A stretch of 18,998 nt of DNA from Natrialbaceae archaeon (lineage in GTDB: Archaea; Halobacteriota; Halobacteria; Halobacteriales; Natrialbaceae): the NCBI GenBank assembly GCA_003552325.1, contig PUKM01000137.1, positions 1-18,998 of the forward strand, written 5' to 3'. Position 1 is the first letter of the stretch. Each line of letters opens with the position of its first letter. Below, in pieces: positions 1 to 7,335 of the stretch. Below the pieces are notes generated by a model. It had not been told where the DNA came from, searched no databases, and saw nothing but the letters and a program-made list of their open reading frames with translations. The position numbers and the translations under genes were made by a program.

Positions 1-29
1 ACCAATACAGGGATCCTACATGCAAGCGG

Positions 30-815
30 GTGAATACAGTGACTTGGACTATCGTCGTTGGCGTCAAGCAAGTGCCGGACGCTGACGAGGTAGGGATCGA
101 CCCCGATACCGGACGACTGGATCGGGCGAGTGCCCCTGCCGTGATGAACCCGCCGGATAGAGACGCCCTCGAGGCAGCCCTCTCGATCAAAGATGAGGTC
201 GAGGCTCGCGTAATCGCGATCACGATGGGGCCGCCGATGGCGACACCAGTGCTCGAGGAAGCCATCGCAATGGGCTGTGATGACGCCGTGTTGATCACAG
301 ACCGGGCTTTTGCCGGGAGTGACACCTGGCCGACCAGCCTGACCCTTGCGCGGGCAGCTGAAAACCTCGAGGCCGATATCGTTCTGTGTGGCGAAGAGAC
401 GACGGACTCCTCGACGGGGCAGGTCCCGCCGGGGATCGCCGCCCACAACGGGTGGGCACAACTGACCTACGCCGAGGCCGTCGAACCCCGTCCTGAGGAA
501 GGGCGACTCGTCGCCAAACGTGACGTCGAAGGCGGCCACGAGATGGTGGCTGCTGAGCTCCCCGTGGTCGTCGCCGTGGCATACGGCGAGTTCGAACCAC
601 GTCCGGCACCGTTGCATCGAAAGATTTACGCCGAAAACGAGTTCGAACCGGTCCAGCTGACGGCTGAGGACCTCGGGATCAAAGACGAGGTCGGACTGGC
701 CGTCTCACCCACCTCCGTTGGTGGGATGGAAACGGTCCAGCCGGTCGAACGAAAGGGAGAGGTCGTCGACGAAATCGACGAGCTCGCCGACCAGATTACG
801 GAGGTACTCTCATGA
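30..815 (+). CDS. fixA: Electron transfer flavoprotein beta subunit (FixA/EtfB)
   Basis: Small subunit of an electron transfer flavoprotein. It pairs with the next gene's product to carry electrons from dehydrogenases to the FixC quinone oxidoreductase. The 261-residue length is normal for the family. The N-terminus reads VVGVKQVPDADEV, typical of FixA. The ETF-beta signature is visible as V-A-K-R-D-V-E-G-G-H-E near residues 161-171, followed by LPVVVAVAYG. The start is a GTG at 30, but an in-frame GTG at 39 would place the first strand (TIVVGVKQV) closer to the N-terminus and is equally possible. Only 29 nt lie upstream, so neither the promoter nor a preceding operon gene can be judged. The stop overlaps the fixB start in an ATGA (812-815), which implies translational coupling. 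Confidence 0.93.
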   Translation: MNTVTWTIVVGVKQVPDADEVGIDPDTGRLDRASAPAVMNPPDRDALEAALSIKDEVEARVIAITMGPPMATPVLEEAIAMGCDDAVLITDRAFAGSDTWPTSLTLARAAENLEADIVLCGEETTDSSTGQVPPGIAAHNGWAQLTYAEAVEPRPEEGRLVAKRDVEGGHEMVAAELPVVVAVAYGEFEPRPAPLHRKIYAENEFEPVQLTAEDLGIKDEVGLAVSPTSVGGMETVQPVERKGEVVDEIDELADQITEVLS

Positions 816-1849
816 GCGACACGAACGACGCCGGGATCAATCCCGACGAGTACGAGGACGTGTGGGTGTTCATCGAGGAACACGCCGGAGAGGTCATGCC
901 CGTCTCCTGGGAACTGCTCGAGGAGGGCAAAAAACTCACCGAGCAGACCGGTGAAAACCTCGTGGCACTCGCCATCGGTGAGGACCTCGAGGACGTCGCC
1001 GAGGAGGCACTCGAGCGCGGTGCAGATCGCGTGCTCGTCGCCGACGACCCCGTGTTCGAACCGTACCGGGCTGACCCGTATGGGGCACAGTTCCGGGCGA
1101 TGGTCGAAGCGCGAAAACCAACGATCGTGCTCATTGGGGGAACCCACACTGGTCGTGACTTCGCCGGCCGAGTGGCGGTGCCCACACACGCGGGCCTGAC
1201 CGCGGACGTCACGGAGATCGACGTCGACGAGGATGGCCTCTTGCAGGCTCGACGACCCGCCTTCGGGGGTGACATTCTCGCGACCATCCTCTGTGAGGAT
1301 CACCGCCCACAGATGGCGACGATCCGCCCGGGCGTCTTCGAACCCGGCGACCGAGACGAGAACACGGCGGTCGATGCCGACGCGATCCTCGAGGTCGACG
1401 TCGTCGTCGACGAATCGGAGACGATCAGCGAAGTCCTCGAGCGCGACGTTGGGGATACCGCAGATATCACCGAAGCCGAACGAATCGTTGCCGTCGGTGA
1501 GGGCGTCGAAGGCGACCTCGAGCCGGCGCTTGAGCTCGCGGAGGCCCTGGATGCGGACCTCGCCGCCAGCCGTGCAGCGGTCGATGCCGGCTGGGTCGAT
1601 GGTTCGCGACAAGTTGGTCAGACGGGGAAAACCGTCCGACCGGACCTCTACGTCGCCGTCGGGATCAGCGGGGCGATCCAGCACGTCGAGGGGATGAACA
1701 AATCCGGAACGGTCATCGCGATCAATACGGATGCGAACGCGCCAATCTTCGAGCACGCGGATCACGGCATCGTCGGTGATTTCGCGGACGTGTGTCCGAA
1801 ACTGGCCGAGACACTTGCCACGGAAGCCGTGGTAGAGGTGGACCAATGA
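812..1849 (+). CDS. fixB: Electron transfer flavoprotein alpha subunit (FixB/EtfA)
   Basis: Large ETF subunit, 345 residues, which binds the electron-transferring FAD. The N-terminal half is the alpha/beta ETF fold (DVWVFIEEHAGEVMPVSWELL). A variable acidic linker follows, then the C-terminal FAD-binding domain. The classic ETF-alpha signature is clear at about residues 277-292 (P-D-L-Y-V-A-V-G-I-S-G-A-I-Q-H). After it come V-I-A-I-N-T-D-A-N-A-P-I-F and a D-H-G-I-V-G-D stretch. The gene starts at an ATG inside the fixA stop overlap and ends in another ATGA overlap with fixC (1846-1849), so the three genes are almost certainly one transcript. The family assignment is secure. Whether the complex bifurcates electrons, as nitrogen-fixing FixABCX does, cannot be read from the sequence alone. 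Confidence 0.95.
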   Translation: MSDTNDAGINPDEYEDVWVFIEEHAGEVMPVSWELLEEGKKLTEQTGENLVALAIGEDLEDVAEEALERGADRVLVADDPVFEPYRADPYGAQFRAMVEARKPTIVLIGGTHTGRDFAGRVAVPTHAGLTADVTEIDVDEDGLLQARRPAFGGDILATILCEDHRPQMATIRPGVFEPGDRDENTAVDADAILEVDVVVDESETISEVLERDVGDTADITEAERIVAVGEGVEGDLEPALELAEALDADLAASRAAVDAGWVDGSRQVGQTGKTVRPDLYVAVGISGAIQHVEGMNKSGTVIAINTDANAPIFEHADHGIVGDFADVCPKLAETLATEAVVEVDQ

Positions 1850-3237
1850 CTGACGACACAACCGAATCAACGATCGTCGACGGCGCACAGCTCCTCGAGG
1901 AGCGTGCCGGAGACGCCGCCCTCGAGTCACCGAACTACGATGGCGAGTTCGATGCGGTCATCGTCGGTGCGGGCCTCGCCGGGAGTGCCGCCGCGCTGAC
2001 GCTGGCCAAACGGGGCCTCGAGCCATTGCTCATCGAGCGTGGCACGTACCCCGGCGCGAAGAACGTCTTCGGTGGCGTCCTCTACACGCCGACGATCCGC
2101 GAACTGACGGACCTCGATGGGGCACCGCTCGAGCGCTACATCGGCGAAAAGCGCTTCAGTATGTTGAGCCACCACGACGAGACGGCCGTCTCGCTGAAGC
2201 CAGGCGACTGGCATCGCGAACCACACAACGACTCGTTCACCGTCTTCCGTGGTGACTTCGACGAGTGGTTCGCCGAGCAAGCCGTCGAAGCGGGCGCGAC
2301 ACTGATCACCGAAACGACGGTCACCGGCCTTATTCGAGAGAAGGGGGCCATCGCCGGTGTCGAGACCGACCGCCCCGACGGCGAGATTCGGGCTCCGTAC
2401 GTCATCCTCGCCGAGGGTGGAAACTCCCTCGTGAGCGAGGGCGCTGGACTCAAAGAAACCGAGTCACGTGAGAACATCGCCGTCGCGGCGAAAGAAGTCC
2501 TCGAGTTCCCCGAAAACGACGAGGCGATCGAAGACCGCTTCAGACTGGTCGGCGACGCCGGGGTTTCCTACCACTACTTTGGCGAGGGAGCCGTCGGCGA
2601 AGCCTTCGGTGGTGGCTTCATCTACACCAACGACGACACCGTGAGCGTTGGTGTGGCCTACAGCCTCGAAGACGCCGCAACGAAGCGTCAGTCGCCCGAG
2701 GAGACGCTCAACCTGTTCAAGAGCCATCCCGCAGTCGCACCGCTGCTCAAGGACGCCCGAACCGTCGAGTACAGTGCGAAGACGATCCCCGAAGGCGGGG
2801 CCGAAACCATGCCCGACCTCGTCCACGATGGCGCGCTGCTCGTCGGCGACACTGCTGGGCTCGTGTTGAACAACGGCGTCCACCTCGAGGGGACCAACAT
2901 GGCCGTCGAGAGTGGCTATCACGCGGCGGCAGCCATCGCTGACACCATAGAGGGTGACGGACACCTCTCCCAGTACGCCGACGCCCTCGAGCAGTCGTTC
3001 GTCGTGCAGAACCTCGAGCGATACGCATGGCTCCAAGAGCGCGTCGAGGAAGACCGCGAACTCCTGTTCGAACGGCTGCCGACGGCGATTGCAGACGCGA
3101 GCACGGAGTACTTCGAGATGGACCGGAAGCCGAAAGAAACCCACGCCAAAGCCGCGAAAGCCCGCGTCCTCGAGACGGTGGGTGGCTTGAAAGGCGCGAC
3201 GAAATTGGCGCTGCGCTACCGAAAACTGGTGAGATAA
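1846..3237 (+). CDS. fixC: FAD-dependent ETF:quinone oxidoreductase (FixC)
   Basis: 463-residue flavoprotein of the FixC/ETF-QO family. It accepts electrons from reduced ETF and passes them, with FixX, to membrane quinone. The dinucleotide-binding motif G-A-G-L-A-G lies at residues 41-46 within AVIVGAGLAGSAAALTLAKRG. The second FAD motif, LLVGDTAGLVLNN, is at about 331-343. It is followed by the family-typical H-L-E-G-T-N-M-A-V-E-S-G. I chose the ATG at 1846 because it overlaps the fixB stop in the same ATGA arrangement as the fixA/fixB junction. An in-frame extension upstream to 1792 would only re-read the end of fixB. The polypeptide lacks the ferredoxin domain found in mitochondrial ETF-QO, and fixX supplies it as a separate protein 2 nt downstream. 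Confidence 0.95.
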   Translation: MTDDTTESTIVDGAQLLEERAGDAALESPNYDGEFDAVIVGAGLAGSAAALTLAKRGLEPLLIERGTYPGAKNVFGGVLYTPTIRELTDLDGAPLERYIGEKRFSMLSHHDETAVSLKPGDWHREPHNDSFTVFRGDFDEWFAEQAVEAGATLITETTVTGLIREKGAIAGVETDRPDGEIRAPYVILAEGGNSLVSEGAGLKETESRENIAVAAKEVLEFPENDEAIEDRFRLVGDAGVSYHYFGEGAVGEAFGGGFIYTNDDTVSVGVAYSLEDAATKRQSPEETLNLFKSHPAVAPLLKDARTVEYSAKTIPEGGAETMPDLVHDGALLVGDTAGLVLNNGVHLEGTNMAVESGYHAAAAIADTIEGDGHLSQYADALEQSFVVQNLERYAWLQERVEEDRELLFERLPTAIADASTEYFEMDRKPKETHAKAAKARVLETVGGLKGATKLALRYRKLVR

Positions 3238-3239
3238 TC

Positions 3240-3560
3240 ATGAGTGTATCCCCACGTATTCCCGACACCGACATCCAGAACGACTCGATGGAAGACCGCC
3301 TGTACACGGTGAAGTACGACGACCCTGGTGACTCACACCTGGACGTCAAAGTGCCGAGCATCTGTGCAGACTCCTGTGAGACTGCCGACTGTGTCTCGAT
3401 CTGCCCCGCCGACGTGTGGCGACGAGACGATGGCGAGGTGCCCACGATCGCCTACGAGAACTGCCTCGAGTGCTCGAGCTGTCGGTTCGCGTGCACCTAC
3501 GACAACGTCGTCTGGGAGTACCCCACGACGGGGTCGGGTGTGTCCTACAAGCACGGATAG
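3240..3560 (+). CDS. fixX: Ferredoxin-like iron-sulfur protein FixX
   Basis: 106-residue iron-sulfur partner of FixC. Eight cysteines are visible, at residues 42, 46, 51, 55, 75, 78, 81 and 85. The C-terminal group has the C-x2-C-x2-C-x3-C spacing (CLECSSCRFAC). The first group ends in C-P and is more loosely spaced. This number would allow two [4Fe-4S] clusters, as reported for nitrogen-fixer FixX, although mitochondrial ETF-QO holds only one. The family-typical ending W-E-Y-P-x-x-G-x-G-V-S-Y-K-H-G is present. The ATG at 3240 lies 2 nt after the fixC stop. An upstream in-frame extension exists but lies inside fixC and is rejected. The gene closes the four-gene operon. No hairpin terminator stands out immediately after it. 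Confidence 0.93.
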   Translation: MSVSPRIPDTDIQNDSMEDRLYTVKYDDPGDSHLDVKVPSICADSCETADCVSICPADVWRRDDGEVPTIAYENCLECSSCRFACTYDNVVWEYPTTGSGVSYKHG

Positions 3561-3775
3561 CGTACTGACGCCACACACCGGCGACACTCATCACCCACCG
3601 TTTCGTCCTCGGCTCACGCTGAGTGGATCGAAGACCACCGTCTTATTCTCGGCTATCGACCCTGACACACCGTTCCGAACGGCCAACCCAGGAGCCACCA
3701 GTTGTTCTCGAGTGTTGGGAATTGCCGACCTATTTCATGGCTATCCGTGTCTAGAGTTCACACGAGGGGACACCC

Positions 3776-4012
3776 ATGTCGAACTCGCTTACACCACGCC
3801 CAGGATCGAACCAGATCACGTCCCTCGAGTCCGCGTCTGTCGCAGCCTACGACGCTCTCGAGGCGGCCGGTCACACCGATATCGAACTCGAAATGCCACA
3901 CCAGACCCGCGGGACGTGGATCGTTCCAGCGACGACGGCGACGTCTCGCTGTCACGTTCACATCGACCCACGCACCGGTCACACCCGGATTTCTACAGCA
4001 ACAGGAGATTAG
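3776..4012 (+). CDS. Small protein of unknown function, 78 residues
   Basis: Not recognised. The predicted protein is short and looks genuinely coding: a regular N-terminal stretch (SLESASVAAYDALEAAGHTDIELEMP) is followed by a segment ending C-H-V-H-I-D-P-R-T-G-H-T-R-I-S, which resembles a beta hairpin. No signal peptide or membrane segment is seen. A purine-rich GAGGGGA lies about 6-12 nt before the ATG and could be a ribosome binding site. Longer open frames cross the same DNA on both strands, but they begin inside fixX or have unnatural Arg/Ser-rich composition. It stands alone between fixX and a convergent lipoprotein gene. Existence is moderately likely; function is unknown. Confidence 0.5.
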   Translation: MSNSLTPRPGSNQITSLESASVAAYDALEAAGHTDIELEMPHQTRGTWIVPATTATSRCHVHIDPRTGHTRISTATGD

Positions 4013-4062
4013 CTCCCTCGGCGGCCCACTCGAGTTATCGTTTCATCGTTCTGAAGCCGTGG

Positions 4063-4740
4063 TTACGGTTCATCCGGGCCGTCGACCTCCCGGTCCGCTG
4101 GGTGCTCGACGGACTCCATCAACCGTTCGATTTCGACGCCTTCGTCGGGGAGTTGTTCCGGAAAACCCCCGAGTAGCACGATGGTGTCGTCTTCGTTAGC
4201 GAACGAGGCAACCCACAGGAGGACGGTGATATCCTCGCCCTCGAGCGTCGCCTCAGTCTCGTATTCGTCGATCGTCCGGACGTCCCCAAGAACCTCGAGT
4301 TCGATGGTATTTCCGGTCGGTTCGGGTTCGTCCAGGTCCTGATACTCACCCTCGAGTTCCGACCCGAACTCCTCGAGAAGCTCGTCGGTATCCATGTCAG
4401 CCAGTGGGTTGAGTGCAGTGCCAGCGATCTCGACGCGGGGCATCGAGATACAGGCGAAGAGTGCTCCTTCCTGGGTCTGATCCTGGATGGTAATATCGTT
4501 GGTGTAAGCTGCCGTCCACCCGGCGATTTCGACTTCGCGGCCAGCCACCTCCTCGCTAATCCCTTCCCACCCCTTGTGCTGCTCGGTGTAGCCTGTCTCC
4601 TCGAGTGCCTCTTCGGAGGGGAGAACCGGGTCGGCCGCAACCTCCAGTGGTGCATCACCGCGAATAAAGTCGAGACACCCAGCAGTGAGCGCAACCGTCG
4701 CTGTCCCCCCGGCCACGAGGAGCGATCTCCGAGTAGTCAT
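4063..4740 (-). CDS. Tat-exported lipoprotein, resembling haloarchaeal DUF6517 family
   Basis: 225-residue secreted lipoprotein of unknown role. The N-terminus has a twin-arginine start (M-T-T-R-R-S-L-L-V-A-G-G), a short hydrophobic stretch and a lipobox L-T-A-G-C. Export through Tat and lipid attachment at Cys22 are therefore expected. The mature part is acidic and mixed alpha/beta, with no catalytic motif I can name. The motif EETGYTEQHKGWEGISEEVAGREVEIAGW and a central P-L-A-D-M-D-T-D-E-L resemble the haloarchaeal DUF6517 family from memory, which is a recollection and not a search result. The gene is convergent with the small protein at 3776 and divergent from the aminotransferase. A weak TATA-like CATTTACAC lies about 25-30 nt before the ATG on its strand, which would fit a leaderless mRNA. 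Confidence 0.85.
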   Translation of the reverse strand: MTTRRSLLVAGGTATVALTAGCLDFIRGDAPLEVAADPVLPSEEALEETGYTEQHKGWEGISEEVAGREVEIAGWTAAYTNDITIQDQTQEGALFACISMPRVEIAGTALNPLADMDTDELLEEFGSELEGEYQDLDEPEPTGNTIELEVLGDVRTIDEYETEATLEGEDITVLLWVASFANEDDTIVLLGGFPEQLPDEGVEIERLMESVEHPADREVDGPDEP

Positions 4741-4860
4741 TGCCGAATATATACCAAAGAGTGTGTAAATGTGTTCTGGCTACTGGTTACTGAGCGGACA
4801 GTTGTCCGAGAAAGCGGTGACGTATGAACAGTTATCGGGATGGGGGTCGGGACTACACAT

Positions 4861-5982
4861 ATGACGGAGTTTTCCAGTCGCGTGGAGGCGGTGTCGATCA
4901 GCGGCATTCGAGAGGTCTTCGAAGCGGCCGGCGAGAACGCGATCAACCTCGGCATTGGGCAACCCGACTTTCCAACACCGGCGCACGCTCGTCAGGCGGC
5001 TATCGATGCGATTGAAGCCGGAAAAACTGACGCCTACACCTCGAATAAAGGGACCCTCGAGTTACGCACGGCACTCGCCGAGAAGTACGACCGTGACTAT
5101 GGGCTCGAGATCGATCCCGAGGAGGCGATCGTCACTGCCGGTGGGAGTGAAGCCTTACACCTGGCGCTCGAGGCCCACGTCGACCCCGGCCAGGAAGTGA
5201 TCTTTCCCGACCCTGGCTTCGTGTCCTACGACGCCTTGACCCGTCTCGCGAGTGGGACGCCGAAACCGATCGGACTCAGAGCCGACCTGACCATGGACCC
5301 TGCTGCCGTCGAAGCGGCGATCACCGACGAGACGGCAGCGTTCGTCGTCAATAGTCCAGCAAATCCGACGGGTGCCGTCCAGAGTGAGGCAGACATGCGC
5401 GAGTTCGCACGCATTGCTGACGAGCACGACGTTCTCTGTATTTCTGACGAAGTGTACGAACACATCGTCTTCGAGGGCGAGCATCGCTCACCACTCGAGT
5501 TCACACAAACGGACAATGTCGTCGTCGTCAGCGCCTGTTCGAAAACCTACTCGATGACTGGTTGGCGACTGGGCTGGGTGATCGGTGCCCACGAGCGAAT
5601 CGAACGGATGCTGCGGGTCCACCAGTACTGTCAGGCCTGTGCCTCAGCCCCAGCGCAGTATGCCGCCGAAGCCGCTCTTCGCGGTCCCCAGGACTGTGTC
5701 GAGGAGATGGCGACAGCGTTCGAGGAACGTCGAGACGTGGTCCTCGACGGACTCGAGGCGGCAGGACTCGAGGTTCCCACGCCAAAGGGGGCGTTTTACG
5801 CCATGCCGAAGGTTCCTCAGGGGTGGTGTGAGGAAGTTATCGAGCGCGGCGTCGTCGTCGTCCCCGGTGAGGCCTTCGGTGCAAACGGCGAGGGCTATGC
5901 CCGTCTCTCGTATGCGACGAGCATGGCGGAACTCGAGGAGGCCTTAACGATCATCGAAGAGGCGACCGCGGCTGTGCAGTAG
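4861..5982 (+). CDS. Class I/II pyridoxal-phosphate aminotransferase
   Basis: 373-residue fold-type I aminotransferase of the aspartate-aminotransferase Ib-like subgroup. Motifs visible: substrate-loop INLGIGQPDFPTP near the N-terminus, N-P-T-G with Asn168, D196-E-V-Y199 contacting the pyridine ring, the Schiff-base lysine K228 in SACSKTYSMTGWRLGW, and a carboxylate-binding arginine at about R348 (ARLSYA). It moves amino groups between an amino acid and a 2-oxo acid. The exact substrate (aspartate, aromatic or branched amino acid) cannot be decided here. I chose the ATG at 4861 because M-T-E-F-S-S-R-V-E matches where such proteins begin and a TTATCG element lies 25-30 nt upstream. An in-frame ATG at 4840 would add seven residues. 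Confidence 0.93.
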   Translation: MTEFSSRVEAVSISGIREVFEAAGENAINLGIGQPDFPTPAHARQAAIDAIEAGKTDAYTSNKGTLELRTALAEKYDRDYGLEIDPEEAIVTAGGSEALHLALEAHVDPGQEVIFPDPGFVSYDALTRLASGTPKPIGLRADLTMDPAAVEAAITDETAAFVVNSPANPTGAVQSEADMREFARIADEHDVLCISDEVYEHIVFEGEHRSPLEFTQTDNVVVVSACSKTYSMTGWRLGWVIGAHERIERMLRVHQYCQACASAPAQYAAEAALRGPQDCVEEMATAFEERRDVVLDGLEAAGLEVPTPKGAFYAMPKVPQGWCEEVIERGVVVVPGEAFGANGEGYARLSYATSMAELEEALTIIEEATAAVQ

Positions 5983-5993
5983 GCTGACACCGG

Positions 5994-6281
5994 CTATTCC
6001 GTCCCCTCGAGCACCTGCCTGCACAATGACAGTGCCGCTTCGAGATGGGCGTCTGCTTCCTCGTGACCAGCGTCATCGGCTTCCTCGAGGAGGTGTTTCA
6101 CCTGTTGGATCCGTTTTTTCGTCGTCTGCTCGTCGAGGTCCGAAAGTGCAGCGTCGGCCGCAACCGCCTCGGCCTCACCAAGCCAGCGGTTCGTCCGGTG
6201 ATCGATCGGGAGTTCTGCGGTCGACTCGAGGTGGCGGTGAATTTCGGTAACCCGTTCTCGTTGTGTCGTGTCACGGTCCAT
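5994..6281 (-). CDS. Small helical protein of unknown function
   Basis: About 95 residues, predicted almost entirely alpha-helical and strongly charged, with several heptad-like stretches (QRERVTEIHRHLEST, TTKKRIQQVKHLLEEADD, AHLEAALSLCRQVLEG). No enzyme motif, zinc site, signal or membrane segment is visible. The open frame could begin nine codons earlier at 6308. I prefer the ATG at 6281 (MDRDTTQRERVTEIHRHL) because the extension is basic and unlike the rest. It is convergent with the aminotransferase, 11 nt apart, and divergent from the EamA transporter. It looks like one of the small conserved haloarchaeal proteins without known function. I cannot name the family. Confidence 0.7.
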   Translation of the reverse strand: MDRDTTQRERVTEIHRHLESTAELPIDHRTNRWLGEAEAVAADAALSDLDEQTTKKRIQQVKHLLEEADDAGHEEADAHLEAALSLCRQVLEGTE

Positions 6282-6338
6282 ACCGTGATTTCGGACTCGA
6301 GTGTCCAAACTGTTCCCCCTGGTCAGTGCTTCGAATCG

Positions 6339-6346
6339 AAATTATC
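6339..6346 (+). promoter_or_regulatory. Candidate TATA box of the EamA transporter
   Basis: AAATTATC is centred about 31 nt before the GTG start at 6374, in otherwise GC-rich surroundings. This position fits a leaderless or nearly leaderless haloarchaeal transcript. The call rests on base composition and spacing only. Confidence 0.45.
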
Positions 6347-6373
6347 AGGTAGCTCCCCTGGTTCCGGACAGAT

Positions 6374-7306
6374 GTGAGTGTCCATCGGTATCGAAATCTC
6401 GCCCTCTTTCTCGTGCTTGCTGGTGTGTGGGGAACGGCGTTCGTCGCGATCAGAGCCGGACTCGAGCACTTTCCCCCTGTGTTGTTTGCGGCCTTGCGCT
6501 ACGATATAGCCGGTCTTCTCATGCTCGCCTACGCAGCGACGGTTGTCGACGACGTACTTCCACGGGGACGAGACCAGTGGCTCCTCGTCACGATCGGATC
6601 CGTGCTCCTGATCGCCGCCTATCACGCGTTCTTGTTCATCGGCCAGCAACACACCACCGCTGCCGCCGCGGCTATCGTCGTCAGCCTCTCACCCGTGCTC
6701 ACGACGGGTTTCGCCCGGGCACTCTTTCCGTCCGACGCGCTCTCGAGTGTGGGCCTGGTTGGGGTCGGTCTCGGGTTGATTGGCGTGGCCGTAATTGCTC
6801 GTCCCACGCCTGACGACGTGCTCGCCGCCGACGCGGTCGCCACGGGCCTCGTCTTTCTCGCAGCCGCCTCATTTGCCCTCGGCAGCGTCCTGACCCGGCG
6901 TGTAGAGGGGCACATGCCTATCGAAACCATGGAAGCCTGGTCCATGCTCGGCGGGGCGGTTCTCTTGCACCTCCTAAGTCTCGCGATGGCCGAGCCCATC
7001 GACCCGACCAGTTGGGCGAACGCCGAGGCAGTTGGCACGCTCGCCTATCTGGCCGTCGTCTCCAGCGCCATCGGGTTTCTGCTGTATTTCGATTTGCTCG
7101 AGCGCCTGGGTGCCGTCGAGATCAATATGGTTTCGTACGTCGCGCCGATCTTCGCCGCCGTGTTCGGCTGGCTCTATCTGGGAGAAGGGGTAGATCTCAC
7201 AACGCTCTTCGGTTTCGCCCTCATCGTCGCGGGCTTCGTGCTCGTCAAACGACGAGCGCTCCGTGAGGAGTTTGGGTACGTCACTGGCAGCAGCCAGCGT
7301 AAGTGA
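6374..7306 (+). CDS. EamA-type drug/metabolite transporter
   Basis: 310-residue membrane protein of the DMT superfamily, built from two EamA repeats of about 140 residues and roughly ten hydrophobic helices. The first repeat opens LALFLVLAGVWGTAFVAIRAGLEHFPP, with the usual W-G followed by a P-P-x-x-F-A-A-L-R helix. The second opens ATGLVFLAAASFALGSVLTRR. The protein ends in a conserved-looking block, E-I-N-M-V-S-Y-V-A-P-I-F-A-A-V-F-G-W-L-Y-L-G-E, followed by a short basic tail. The substrate is unknown; relatives export amino acids or other metabolites. The start is GTG at 6374, preceded by an AT-rich AATTATC element about 30 nt upstream. The gene is convergent with the malic enzyme, 23 nt away. 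Confidence 0.9.
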   Translation: MSVHRYRNLALFLVLAGVWGTAFVAIRAGLEHFPPVLFAALRYDIAGLLMLAYAATVVDDVLPRGRDQWLLVTIGSVLLIAAYHAFLFIGQQHTTAAAAAIVVSLSPVLTTGFARALFPSDALSSVGLVGVGLGLIGVAVIARPTPDDVLAADAVATGLVFLAAASFALGSVLTRRVEGHMPIETMEAWSMLGGAVLLHLLSLAMAEPIDPTSWANAEAVGTLAYLAVVSSAIGFLLYFDLLERLGAVEINMVSYVAPIFAAVFGWLYLGEGVDLTTLFGFALIVAGFVLVKRRALREEFGYVTGSSQRK

Positions 7307-7309
7307 CGC

Positions 7310-7335
7310 GAGTAAGACTCGAGAAGCGCTTACTC
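7310..7335. terminator. Candidate bidirectional terminator between convergent genes
   Basis: A perfect 7-bp inverted repeat, GAGTAAG (7310-7316) and CTTACTC (7329-7335), flanks a 12-nt spacer. It sits between the stop codons of the EamA transporter and the malic enzyme and overlaps the malic enzyme's TAA. The convergent layout fits a shared terminator. There is no long T-tract on either strand, so confidence is limited. Confidence 0.4.

Noticed and set aside
626..1930. 434-codon open frame antisense to fixA and fixB
   Set aside because: It lies entirely opposite two secure genes and its composition is that of a shadow frame caused by low stop-codon frequency in GC-rich DNA.
3328..4199. Long overlapping plus-strand frames across the fixX 3' end and the following intergenic DNA
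   Set aside because: Their Ser/Arg/Pro-rich products are typical of off-frame reading in GC-rich DNA, and they overlap fixX and the antisense lipoprotein gene.
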